DNA from: Amphibalanus amphitrite | Lineage: Eukaryota; Arthropoda; Thecostraca; Balanomorpha; Balanidae | Direction of reading: 5' to 3' | Assembly: GCF_019059575.1 (NCBI RefSeq) | Contig: NW_024882034.1 | Coordinates: 396,821 to 460,820 of the forward strand | Length of the DNA stretch: 64,000 bases | Part shown: piece by piece, positions 23,360-33,758 of the stretch | How the letters are laid out: each line of letters begins with the position of its first letter | Position numbering within the stretch: the stretch's first letter is position 1 | Made by a program: the position numbers and the translations under genes | The notes under the pieces: model-generated | Told to the model about the DNA's origin: nothing | The model's input: only the letters and a program-made list of their open reading frames with translations | Databases searched by the model: none

Positions 23360-23484
23360 ATGTAAAGTGTCATTTTATCTTATGCTGCTTCGTCACGAAT
23401 TCGATGAAAGAGTAAATACCCGGTAGGCATCTATTGTTTTTTTTTTCTATAAAGGATATAACAAGTCATTTTATATGTATAGTA

Positions 23485-24703
23485 GGGTGTTTCATTACAC
23501 TATGGTAAAATAATGTTGGTTCAAAACTCAGCCATATCGACTTTGCCCCAACTCTACCCGTAAAACTGAATCGATTGATACGCTTGAAACCCAAATTTTA
23601 GTATATTTAGGGGTCGCACACTTTTGTCACCAAAACTCGTTACACAGAGAAGGGGGCACAACCTTCCTTGGTGCGCTTGGGCAGCGCCTTCCGGTTGAGT
23701 TCCACGACTCGCAGGCCATCGTTGTTAGGGCCCTGCCGCCCTCAATAGACCGTTGCAGAGCCCTCAGATGCCAGCATAGCCCCCGCAGCCTGGTTGTGTT
23801 GGGGCCCTCAGAGGCCGTCGCTGGGCCGCCTGAAGCCAAATGGACCCTCAGACTTGAGTTGGGTCTAGGGCCGTCACGAGGGCCCTCAGAGACCGTCGTA
23901 GAGACCCTCAGGGGCCAGTGGGGCCCCTGGAGTCCTGTGGGACCCTCAGCGGTCGTCATGAGGGCCCTTAGTGGTCGTTATAGGGCCCAAGGGGACAGAG
24001 TTCGTCGTGAGAGCCCACAGAGATCATCGTAAGGGCCCTCAGAGGCCGTCATATGGGCCCTCAGAGGCCAGCGTGGCCCCTGGAGTCTCTGTGGGACCCT
24101 CAGCGGTCGTCACGAGGGCCCTTAATGGCCGTTGTAGGGCCACAGGGGACAAAGCCCTCAGGTGGGAGCCCTCAGAGATCGTCATAAAAGGGCCCTCTGA
24201 GGCCGTCGTGGGGGCCCTCAGATGCCGTGTGGAGCACCAAACGCGGCTCGGGACACTTCTAGCCGGTGTGGAGGCCCCGACTAGCATGGGGCGCTCCTGA
24301 CCATAAATAGACACCCCGGATGATTCCACATCAGTGTTCGTTTCCCGATCACTGGTTTTCAGGAGAAAATGTATTGGATGGTGCGACGGGCCCCTTGTAT
24401 GGATTTTGGGGGTGCAAAAAAGATATGTTTGCACCCCCATGTTTTTCGATGGGGGTGCAGCTGCACCTCCTGCACCCCCTATTCCGCCGCCACTGCCTGG
24501 CTTTCTCAACCAAATCAGTTCGCAGGAAGACTACTCATGTTACGGCCAGAAACAAAATCAGAGATGAAAAGTCGCAGAAATGTGCGACCTCTAAACATCA
24601 TCAGAATGAAGTGAAATTTTACACAGAAACTTGTGAGCAGATGACATTTGAGGGGAACATCGATATGACTCGCAATATGGCACTTTGAAAATGTGAAACA
24701 CCC
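23485..24703. mobile_element. TA-flanked element containing GGGCCCTCAGAGGCC tandem repeats
   Basis: The ends are TAGGGTGTTTCATTAC-like and the inverse ATGTGAAACACCCTA, with TA at both junctions (23483-23484, 24704-24705), which suggests a Tc1/mariner-class non-autonomous element. The middle (about 23750-24290) is an array of GGGCCCTCAGAGGCCGTC-like units, with a higher-order duplication of about 155 bases (around 23911 and 24066). Frames running through the array on both strands are repeat artefacts. Confidence 0.65.
23750..24290. repeat. Higher-order tandem array of GGGCCCTCAGAGGCC units
   Basis: Imperfect units of roughly 20-40 bases share GGGCCCTCAGAGGCCGTC. A larger block containing GGCCCCTGGAGTC, GGGACCCTCAGCGGTCGTCA and AGGGCCCTTA occurs twice about 155 bases apart. 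A looser array of the same flavour is present at about 44690-45130. Confidence 0.75.
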
Positions 24704-24841
24704 TAATGTATAGGGCATAACATTTCTATCGTTTGCTAAAACGAAAAGCTTTGTGGACTCCAAGACGGCTTATCCTTATGAAAGTGTATCTCATCAAAGA
24801 AATAGCACTTCCTCTACATTACAATCCATATTAGCCGTTGT

Positions 24842-25078
24842 CACGACGGGCTATCTGGTGAATGCACCTAATCTGACCAAATCTGCACCCAAATATCTTT
24901 TACAATACAATAAATATCTTTCTATCGTGTATTTAATCGAAAATGTCTGATAGTTTGAAAAATGAGGTGTATAAGCATCTGCGCAACCCAAAATGGTAAC
25001 TTTTAAGAAACACAATTAACCTAATTTGACCAAATCTGCACCTAATCCGCACCAAATGTGAACCAGATGGCCTTCGTA
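24842..25078. mobile_element. Possible small inverted-repeat element
   Basis: ACGACGGGCTATCTGGTGAA at the left is an approximate inverse of GTGAACCAGATGGCCTTCGT at the right. Both halves contain GACCAAATCTGCACC(T/C)AA. Ends and target duplication are not certain. Confidence 0.4.
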
Positions 25079-26064
25079 AAAACGGGTATTTTTATTGTTT
25101 ACCTCTCGGAACATTGCACTTAGTATGCTATATATTGTCCCTATCACATCTGAGTTATAACGGTGAGAGGTGGGGGAGCGAAACACTTCAATACCGTCGC
25201 TCCAGCACTCTGGTAATGTGCGTACCTATGTGCATATTTCCTTGGACCAGGACGCATCTAATTCGCGCGAAGTCACTTCAGCGTTACAGTGGCTGTCAAG
25301 ATCTAAATATTTAACGTAATCACTCACTTGACCGCAAGTGTTCAGCGTGCCTTTCTTCAACAACAATGGCGGACATTTCTAAGAGCAAAGCTTAGGCATC
25401 GTCCGAGCAGAAGGCTTGAACGTGGCGTAGCTTCTTAGCATCACCCATTATCTATTTTACAATTAATTTGCACACAGTACCTGAACACTTTTTAAAAAGC
25501 CTGAGACATCACTTTTCCAGTTGTTGTTACTTCCATTTCCAAACAAAGCAAAAATGAGCAGTACGTATAGAAATACCTATCTTCATATGCGTAACAAAAA
25601 GCTGTCTGCGGCGAGAACAACCCTAAATTTCACGAGATCCATATGCAATCGTCATCCCATCGCGTGCTCACCTTCGATCAACGCTCCAGACTGCAGCACC
25701 GACAGTTGGGCTGCACGACCACAACCAATTTCAAAGTTACCATGGCCCGGACCGCCGCCTCAGTTGAACGTTCTTCATAGTACGCTCACTCCTCAAATGC
25801 AGGCAGACGACATCCAGTGTGTCCCGTGGTTCCACTATCACCACCGTTCATCCACCAACCATTCAACACACGCTCCACCGCGGCACCACCAGGAAAAGCC
25901 ACAGCTCCAGACTCCAGACTCCAGAAGCCACAGACTACCCTGAGCTGACCGGCATGGGTCGCCCCACCCTCCGCCACCCGCCGCCAGCCGGCGTCTGAGC
26001 TGAGACAGACGGTCGGGCACAGCGCGCGGCGCACCGACCGACCCGCCGACGAGGCGCGCCACAC
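25079..26064. other. No gene recognised
   Basis: The left part is AT-rich and from about 25650 it becomes GC-rich. Frames on both strands at 25521-26370 run into the 18-bp repeat and are kept open by composition. No domain was recognised. Confidence 0.4.
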
Positions 26065-26172
26065 GGGACGCATACACGGCACGGAACGCATACACGGCAC
26101 GGGACGCGTACACGGCACGGGACGTATGCACGGCACGGGACGCATACACGGCACGGGACGCATGCACGGCAC
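26065..26172. repeat. 18-bp minisatellite, six units
   Basis: Six tandem copies of GGGACGCATACACGGCAC with one to three changes each. Because 18 is a multiple of three the array is open in several frames, creating Cys-Val-Pro or Ser-Arg-Ala-Val repeats on the minus strand that should not be taken for a gene without other support. Confidence 0.95.
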
Positions 26173-26249
26173 ATGGGGCTTAGACGGTGCACCGCTCTTT
26201 CTTATATGATACAGATCTCTTATCCCGCGGCCGCGCCCCGTTGAGGTCT

Positions 26250-26600
26250 GGCAGGTTCCACATCCTGTTGGGGGGGGGGGGGGCAATGGGCCCCCCGTCG
26301 TATCTCCGGAACCAATAGCCGGATCGGAAAAATTCAAACGGCATTCGAAAGAGCTCATCGAGATGCACAGCACAAGATAAGATATCGATGACTTTGATAT
26401 TTGACCTGTGACGTCACAGGGAGGCCAAACAAGGTCAAATCAGTCCAATTTACAATGACGATAAGTCGGTCATAAAAATGCAAAAAAAAATCGCAATCTT
26501 GGGTTCTTTTATCTGACGACCTGGAAGGTCACCGATTGTCTTGAAATCCTAAAAATGGGCACCACTCACTGCGTCTTGTGAGGGCACACATGCTTCTTCT
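26250..26600. mobile_element. Fragment of the TTAA/poly-G family
   Basis: A G run (26267-26282) is followed by GTATCTCCGGAACCAATAGC, CGGATCGGAAAAATTCAAAC and GGCATTCGA, the same order of motifs as inside copies at 7.2 and 32.6 kb. TGACCTGTGACGTCACAGG and further GGTCA sites follow. The right end is not identifiable, so this is a fragment or a diverged copy. Confidence 0.55.
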
Positions 26601-26647
26601 TTTCCCGTCATGACCTAGCGCAATTAGGGACAACATGGTAAGGGGCG

Positions 26648-26885
26648 TATCGAGAGTACATGAACCTCCAGGCTCCACGAATTAAACTATTAAAACAGTT
26701 ACATTTAAGGCGTACCGGTTTCGTCTATTGACTTCTTCAGCGCCGTATGAAACAAGGAAAACAAGGTTCCTTGTTTCATACGGCGCTGAAGAAGTCAATA
26801 GACGAAACCGGTACCGGGTACGCCTTAAATGTAACTGTTTTAATAGTTTAATTCGTGGAGCCTGGAGGTTCATGTACTCTCGATA
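26648..26885. repeat. Near-perfect 110-bp inverted repeat (hairpin)
   Basis: The left arm (26648-26758) and right arm (26768-26885) are exact inverse copies except for a 7-bp indel near the GGTACCGG motif, with a 9-base loop AAACAAGGT. The direct repeat ATGGTAAGGGGC occurs just outside (26635-26646) and again at 26911-26922, 25 bases beyond the right arm. It may be a small inserted palindrome or a template-switch product. Confidence 0.9.
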
Positions 26886-26922
26886 CAATACTTGTCCATT
26901 TATAACTACAATGGTAAGGGGC

Positions 26923-27388
26923 CTCCCTCTTGCCCAAGACGTGTGCATAAAACGATAGGCTTTTTCATTATACGCGAGTGCTAACGCGAGCACTGAAAAA
27001 TCCTCACCAATGCAAACTTCTGAGACAGTTGACCTTGAAGATGCTCATTTTTTGCTCGACTGCTCTCTGGGTCTACGCTATTAACAAGGCCGCTTTGACC
27101 GCGAATTTAGTGAGCGTTTAAGTAGGTAGCTAAAATCCCCTTCGACCTGTGCTTGTGGGCGGAGAATCAATAGCCCGGTTATAGAGCCGACCTTGAAGGT
27201 TTTTGGTCGTTTGCCAGATGCCGCTCAGGCAGACGACAGTGAGGGACGATTAGCATTGACCGCTGGCGGAGTGGTCGCCGACTGGGCCCTGGTTATTATA
27301 TCGTTAGCGATCTGCACCGGGGCCGGTAACTGCCAGGCTGTGAGGAAGGTTTTTTATCTCCGAGAGACCGCCTCACCTCCTGATGGCG
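26923..27388. other. No gene recognised
   Basis: A frame on the plus strand (about 27193-27350) encodes a hydrophobic stretch (WALVIISLAICTGAG) followed by a possible donor, but no start codon, partner exon or family was recognised. Confidence 0.3.
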
Positions 27389-27396
27389 TCCGTAAC

Positions 27397-27666
27397 CATC
27401 GGCGCGGGAGCCGGGGGGGGGGGGGGGGGGCAGTGGGGACAGCTTGCCCCCCCAACTCTGGGGCCGTGGGGGCGGTGCCCCCACAGCTTTGAGACGGAAT
27501 ACCACACTTTTTTTGCAGATGTTTTCTTTTTTTGTTGAAAAAGCCGAGGGGTGAAAAATAAGCGGCCTAAAACCGGTGAGAAAACTAGATTTGGGGGTAC
27601 CCTAGGTTAATCTCTATTATGGTGTGCCCCCCCCCCCCCAGTCGGAAAGTAGTTCCCGCGCCCCTG
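27397..27666. mobile_element. hAT-type miniature element, 270 bp, with G/C runs near both ends
   Basis: A perfect 8-bp target duplication TCCGTAAC flanks it (27389-27396, 27667-27674). The right end, read inward, is CAGGGGCGCGGGAACTAC; the left end is a decayed version, CATCGGCGCGGGAGCC. Long G and C runs lie just inside the left and right ends respectively. Non-coding. Confidence 0.85.
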
Positions 27667-27769
27667 TCCGTAACTCCGTCTCCTCCAACATAAGCATGTG
27701 CTTTCCCGATAATTTTGTTTGATCTAAGAAAGAATATGGAAATCGTTAATCGCTTCTCTCTTTCTTTCT

Positions 27770-27772
<3 letters not shown>

Positions 27773-27854
<82 letters not shown>

Positions 27855-27865
27855 CTCTCTCTCTC
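27773..27865. repeat. (TC)n microsatellite
   Basis: About forty uninterrupted TC units followed by CCCTCTCTCTCTC. Confidence 0.97.
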
Positions 27866-28406
27866 ATAATGTCAAACCTTGTTTGTATCGACACAATTTC
27901 CAACACGTTTAAAATTGAGATACAAGCTTTGAAGTGATCAACTCGCTTTTGCTCTTGCCAAAGTCAGACAGCACACTAGGTTCACCGCTACCGCAATCGG
28001 CAGTGAATGCTGAATTTGGCATAGCGGAGCTTATTAGTCACAGACTTGCTTTGATCCTTCTTTCGAATGATATTAGCGTTAAATATCCTCATGAATGCGT
28101 CTTGTGATCGTAGCAGGACTGGAATGATAAATAGTTCGAGTTGGAGAAAGGTGTCTTGTTTACGAATTGTAAATGATATTGAATGAATTGCGAAAGTTCA
28201 TTTACATCATTTTGCCACTCGTCGCTTCGCCTGCTCCGCCAGCTATATAGGCCACTGTGGCCTGCAAGGCTGATGAGCGTTGGTCTCCCTGGCTGGGCGG
28301 CGGCTGTCCCTCCTGCTCTCTCAGCCAGGGTATATCTCCCAGCTACTAAGGCTGCTGCATCCTGCAGCATGTTGGTCTTGCTGGCTAGGCGGCTGGGTGA
28401 GACCCT
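27866..28406. other. No gene recognised
   Basis: Unique-looking sequence, becoming GC-rich after 28200 with loose CTGGCTGGGCGGC repetition. No exon structure was seen. Confidence 0.4.
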
Positions 28407-28509
28407 GTCTCGCTGCACTGCTGGGTGGCTGGGGGTGTTAAGCCCGGTCTCACTGCACTGCTGGGTGGCTGGGCGTGTTCGCCCCGGTCTCGCTGCACTG
28501 CTGGGTGGC
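28407..28509. repeat. 40-bp tandem repeat, about 2.6 units
   Basis: The unit begins GTCTCGCTGCACTGCTGGGT and continues GGCTGGGGGTGTTAAGCCCG, with two to four differences per copy. It is part of a GC-rich patch (28200-28860) whose open frames look compositional. Confidence 0.9.
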
Positions 28510-29748
28510 AGTAACGCTGCTGGGCCGGGAACTGGTCGTGTCTTGGCTGGCAGGCCTCAGGCCTGCACTGCGGTCGCGGGGAGCGGGGCGGAGCGGCGGC
28601 TGCCGGCCGGCTGGGCAGACCATTATGCCGCCCGGCCGGCTGCACTTTTGATATCCGGCCGTCCGTCGGGCCGCCAATCTGCCTATTTGGCCGGGCGCGC
28701 CGCCCGTTAGCTGTCTCAATGCCGTCAAATGGCCTCCGGTCAACGGCCATTTGCCGAACGGCCGGCCGACCGGTGCCGCCGCCGCAGCTGGTCACGTGAC
28801 CCGTGCAGGGGCAGCTCCAGTGCTGCCGGCACCTCAGGTGTGGCAGTCACGTGATAACTGTGCCATAGACTCATTCCGGCCGCTGGCTTTGGCATCAGCC
28901 GAATTTCCGTTCTTTCATTTCAAGTTGAAGTTTCTTTTTAATTAAAAATACCGACATGACCGCTAGAATTGTAAATACAATGGGATCAGGGACAAACCAT
29001 CATCGACACTTTAAAAAAACAAAATTAGCCATGCATTATTAATCCCTCAGTTTCGCATGATGACGTCAAAGTTTGCCTTTGTAGTGTGCTGCATAATTTC
29101 ATCTGTTCTATGTTTAATGTCCTCGGCGGTTTCCGTTGCATCTTATGGCTGCCATCGGAGGTGATTTAGCCGTCTCGATAGGTCCGGACAATCCTCTGGC
29201 GGGCCGTGATTCTGGCGTCTGACTGGGCTTCTTTGACTGGGGGCCGGGAGGAGCCATCAGTAACGGCCGCCGACGTCGGACGGGGCTGGCGGTGTGACGT
29301 CATCCTCCACCGACTCGTCCCCCCTCCCCTCCACCGTCCGCCCAGTACCTACGACGGCTGCCATCTGCAGACGACGACGCTGCGTTACTGCTCAATGTCA
29401 GAAATGTAACAAGGAAATGAGGCTTACTATCCAATACCATTGAAAAGAAAAGAGGATTCCTACCCAATATCAGAAAAGGAAACATTGTGCTACCCAATGT
29501 CGGCAAAATCCATGTGGAATAAATTATCACTACGTAATGCCAGATTGGTGTTTATAGATAGGTATGTATGTACCATGGGCTTCTGTGTACAGCATACACA
29601 GGTCTAGGCCTAGATATACAGAAATGACACTTTCCAGTGTCAGATAAATTCGGAAAGGAGTTCTACTACCTAGATAAAAAGGAAGGCCCTGATGTCAGTG
29701 GTTGAATTGATATCAACGTAACAACAACATCCACCGTCGATTTAATGT
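28510..29748. other. No gene recognised; GC-rich patches
   Basis: GC-rich stretches at 28510-28860 and 29190-29370 alternate with AT-rich DNA. Short frames exist on both strands, without recognised domains. They could hold first exons or CpG-rich promoters of unseen genes, but nothing fixes this. Confidence 0.35.
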
Positions 29749-29756
29749 GTGCTAGA

Positions 29757-30228
29757 CAGGCGCGGATACAAGGGGGGGGGCCATGGGGGCCATCCCCCCC
29801 TTGGCCGATTTTTTTCAAAAATAAAATAAAAAGTTAAAAAGTTAAAAAGCTGAAAAGGGGGCCTCCTGAAAATAAAGTGGCCGAAATCCGATGAGTTTTT
29901 TTTAACCTACCCACTTAGTTATTTCTTAGAAGACTAGCTGAGAAGACTTCTTTGTTAGAAGATTGGTAAAGCTTTTCATAACTTGGAGGTCTCTTATACT
30001 CACAGAGATGACCACTTTTACAGGGCCTCCTAACCTGCACAGAGGGCCTCCAAGCCTGCACAGATGTTGAGATGTTGCCTGAACAGCTAGATAAGCTCAA
30101 TAGACGCAGTTTTTTTTTTGGGGGGGGGCCAACAAGTGGGAAGATGGGGCCTCCAACAGGTGGGATTATGGGGGGGCCTCCTGGTTTCTAATGGCCCCTC
30201 CCTTGGAGATTTTCTGGATCCGCCCCTG
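29757..30228. mobile_element. hAT-type miniature element, 472 bp
   Basis: Ends are CAGGCGCGGATACAAGGGG (left) and the inverse of CAGGGGCGGATCCAGAAAAT (right). A perfect 8-bp target duplication GTGCTAGA flanks it (29749-29756, 30229-30236). The GGGGCGGATCCAG type of end is widespread among animal hAT elements. G-rich runs lie inside both ends. Non-coding. Confidence 0.92.
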
Positions 30229-30236
30229 GTGCTAGA

Positions 30237-31249
30237 TCTATCCATGATGAAGCAATATCTTACCGATCAGAAACTAACAATATGGAGAAATAAACTTTAC
30301 TGACGGCGGAAAGGAACCAAACTGGCCATTTGAACAACAAATAGCTCGGGAAAATATACGATGACGATGTGGACTGAAAATGATGGATAATGGCCTCTAT
30401 CGTCCCGAGTAGACCAGTGGCAATAAGAAATAGCGAATGGAGCCCTGCTGTCTCAAGTATGAGCTATTTTCTCTGCAACTGGGACGATCAATCTGTGGTG
30501 CTACCGATGCTAGATTCGCTGATTGTGGCGCTGTCTGACCCAGTAGAACGATGTCCTGGCGCTCTGAACCCACAGCGGTGGCACCGTGGTGCTGTGGGGC
30601 CAAGTAGAACAGTCGACCATCGTTCTAACCCCGCTCCGGCACGGCGGCGGCCCCGCCAGTGATCAATTCCCCCGGCCGGCGGCACCAACGACTCGCCGGG
30701 GACGCGGCGTGGCGACACCGGCCGCCGCCGATCGTGATTGAATCCCCCGACCGCCGCGCTCCTTCGTAATTAGAGGGCTTTACTGCCATTTCGGAGCCCT
30801 CGCGCGAAATTACGGATTTCGACCGGCAGCCTCACGGCCGGCCGCGCCTGTCCACTCAGCCAACGGAGAGCCGAGTTATGTGGCGAGCTATTGCGGTGAT
30901 GGTCCGATTCCGTTCAGGATAGGGCCCGCTCATATGTTTCTGCTTGTATTTTAGATTATGGAACCGTTCTGTGTGAGCACATTTTGACCCATGATATGAA
31001 GGATGCGTCGTAAGTGATTGCCTTCCATTTGGAGTTGCAACTGCAGTAGTTACGAGCCCATGGAGTAGTGACGGGTTAAGTGGTATGATTGCGATAGCTC
31101 GTTTAGAGCAGTTATCATGTGTTTGTGTTTATTGCCGAGGCTTAGCACCACCAGTGCTTGCGGGATGATATGTTGTCCTCACAGGCAAACAGGCTGTGAA
31201 CAAGACTATTATGGTGATCGAGCTTCTGACTTCGTTCTTCAGCATGTGA
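30237..31249. other. No gene recognised; GC-rich patch at 30520-30870
   Basis: The GC-rich patch has overlapping frames on both strands without recognisable domains. The remainder is ordinary AT-rich DNA. Confidence 0.4.
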
Positions 31250-31251
31250 TA

Positions 31252-32493
31252 GGGGAGAGTGGGGTAATTTGGCCGCTTTTTTTTTAGAAAACGATGTAGC
31301 TAAAAATCGACAACACATTTCTGCATTTTCTCAACGCTGTCAGGTGTGGCATACATTTTACTTTCCTGGACAGTAAACTTGAAATGATAGGGTAACTACT
31401 TATATTGAAATTGTGACGTATTACAAAGGTCTGCAAAGCGGCCAAATTACCCCACTAGCTCAGGGTTATTTGGCCGGGGGGTGTGGGGCAATTTGGCCGG
31501 TGTTAGTTTGAGGCCATGATTTTTGTTATCGGCGAGTCAGCTTCACATTCAGCAATGACGCGTGTCCTACGACGCATTTGAAGCATTTTGGAGGTTGACT
31601 CAGCCGTCACAGGGGTCGAAAATAGTCAAAATAGCGGCTCTAGATGCGATGACAGTTTTTTACGAATAGCTTTTGAAGTAATCAAGCTAGGCCAAAACTA
31701 AAAGTACCATCGTAATTCTTTCGTCATTCCGCATCGAAACATGTATGTTTTGACCTCGAGAGGTCAAGGTCAAAGGTTGGCTTCAGGTCGCGCTACCTCA
31801 GGTCGCTTGACCTCAAGGTTACGTGAGTTCAAGGTCATCATGTATATCATTCGATGCGCCTTGACGAGCTGAACACAATGAGACCATTTGCGCGGTTGTA
31901 TCTTTTTTTTTCTGTAAGTATTTATTAGCAAAAAAGCATCAAATATCCATTGATGACGTCACATGCCCTTACAGCTGTCCAAAAGGAAATATGGCATCAA
32001 GGTAGTCAAAGTTGGTCATGAATTATGTCCTTTATGGTATAATTGACCATGACAACTCGGCCGTCCCAGCATAGTGACTCTGAGCGCACCGGCCAAGTTG
32101 CCCCGCTAGTCCCGGCCAAATAACCCCACATTGCCATTCTGAAAATTTTTGTCTATAAAGTCGTCATAGCTGTACAGAACTAGATGAAATTGCTCTTGGA
32201 ACCGCTGAACACCCTCAAGAATGGCGCTATAATGTTGGAATTCGTTTACAGCCCAAATGCTACATGTTATACAAATTTTTAAACGGAAGTAAAAGTTGCC
32301 ATTTTCTAACGAAATTTACGTTTTATTAATTTTGAATAAAACTAAGAGGAGGAAAGCTTTGACATTTGTCCTCGAGTTAGTTCTGCCGATGACAAATGAA
32401 TAGAGGCCAAAGTTATTTCATTCACTTTTATCAGCTTTCGTACAGGTGGGGGCGGCCAATTTACACCACCGGCCAAATTACCCCACTCTCCCC
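31252..32493. mobile_element. TA-flanked 1.24-kb element with GAGAGTGGGGTAATTTGG ends
   Basis: GGGGAGAGTGGGGTAATTTG at the left is matched by its inverse at the right, with TA at both junctions (31250-31251, 32494-32495). Further internal copies of the AATTTGGCCGG / GGCCAAATTACCCCAC motif occur near 31440-31500 and 32090-32130. The centre (31750-31840) carries several AGGTCA-type half-sites. There is no coding capacity. TA suggests a Tc1/mariner-class mechanism, but the class is not certain. Confidence 0.75.
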
Positions 32494-32585
32494 TACTCTC
32501 ACGAAACTAATTATTTGATTACCAATTCGTGTTCTTTACTTCTAATGTTGATAGTAAATACAAAAAAGACAGCATATAGTTTTAA

Positions 32586-33754
32586 CCCGCGCCCCGTAGG
32601 GCTACCGGCGGACCCTACCACCCGTAGGGGGGGGGGGGGCCGTTTCGACCGCCCCCTAAGATCTCGGAAAGTTACCGGCCGATTTTCAAAATTCAAACGG
32701 CGTTCGATAGCCCCACCCGGGAACTACCTTGTGACCAAATTTCATTGACCTAGCTCAAACCGATGACGTCACAGGTCAGGTCAAAGGTCAGATTTTCACC
32801 GTTCACAGGCAATTCAAGAAATGTCCTGTGAAAGCGAGTAAATTGGTAATTTATTGAAAACCATCGATGGTACATTGTTCGTCAAACACATACTTTGCTA
32901 TCTGAGGTCACTGATACCAGGTCAGGTCACAGCGAGGTCAGGTCACCGGGGGTCACAATATGAATGTGTCGTGTGATACATGTTTTATGGTCCATTTTAT
33001 ATGACAAATGCGATTATGTGGGTTAGGCAGCTTTTGGGGCCAGCCTAGGTCACGTTTTGGTGAAGGTCAGGTCAAGGTCAGGTCAAATTAGGTCAAATTT
33101 CAAAGTTGATATTTTTGCATAAAATGGGTATCGATTCGATGCAGCTCGTCACGGGGAGTCTAATGGTGGTCTTCGTTTTGCTCTACGAGTTCTAGAATTG
33201 CCAAAAATTGAGTTTGAAAATTTGACGTCATCATTTTTGAACAGTTTTTTCGCTATAACTTGGCCAAAAAACGAGGTATCGATCTGAAATTTGGTATGTG
33301 GATAGAAGACGGTAGGCACTATCACATATATTCCGGTTTTTTTCGAAACTCAAAAAACTTTTTGGATTTTTTGGCGAATATATCCAAAAAAATGTTTTTT
33401 TGATTTTTGGGGGTCAAAACTCAAAAAATTAAAAAATTCGAGATAGCAGTTTTGTAGCCCTGTCAATTCTACACCTTTTACGTATTGATCTTTTTTCTGT
33501 ATCTTCAAAGCTGTAGTCCTGACAGGTCTTCTCGCGAAGGTCTTTTTTCGGTCGAAAATGACAGAACATGACGTCACTCTGACGTCATTTGTGGCCAACC
33601 TATCATAGCCTCTAGAAAAATTTTTGGTCACAATGTGTAAAATCGATGCCCGGAGGGGTCCTGAAAGTTTGGTGGCGATATCTCCGGCCGTTTAGGAGAT
33701 ATCGACCGAAAAGGACAGGGGGGCCGTTTCGGCCCCCCCCCTACGGGGCGCGGG
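32586..33754. mobile_element. TTAA/poly-G family element (copy 2), 1.17 kb
   Basis: TTAA (32582-32585 and 33755-33758) flanks a perfect terminal inverted repeat CCCGCGCCCCGTAGGG. A G run (about 32627-32639) follows on the left and a C run (33731-33741) mirrors it on the right. The inner left block contains ACCGGCCGATTTTCAAAATT. Between 32770 and 33110 there are at least a dozen AGGTCA-type half-sites, including a perfect DR1 at 32778-32790. Non-coding; a piggyBac- or Kolobok-like mechanism is inferred from the TTAA. Confidence 0.88.
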
Positions 33755-33758
33755 TTAA

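Noticed and set aside
24039-24509. 156-codon minus-strand frame and its plus-strand counterparts
   Set aside because: It runs through the GGGCCCTCAGAGG tandem array; open by repetition.
26065-26172. CRISPR-like array
   Set aside because: Units are directly tandem without spacers, and the sequence is eukaryotic.
25786-26373. 195-codon minus-strand frame with Pro-Cys-Met-Arg repeats
   Set aside because: It is kept open by the 18-bp minisatellite, whose unit length is a multiple of three.
28183-28795. Overlapping frames of 97-175 codons on both strands
   Set aside because: GC-rich, low-complexity sequence with a 40-bp tandem repeat; no recognised protein family.
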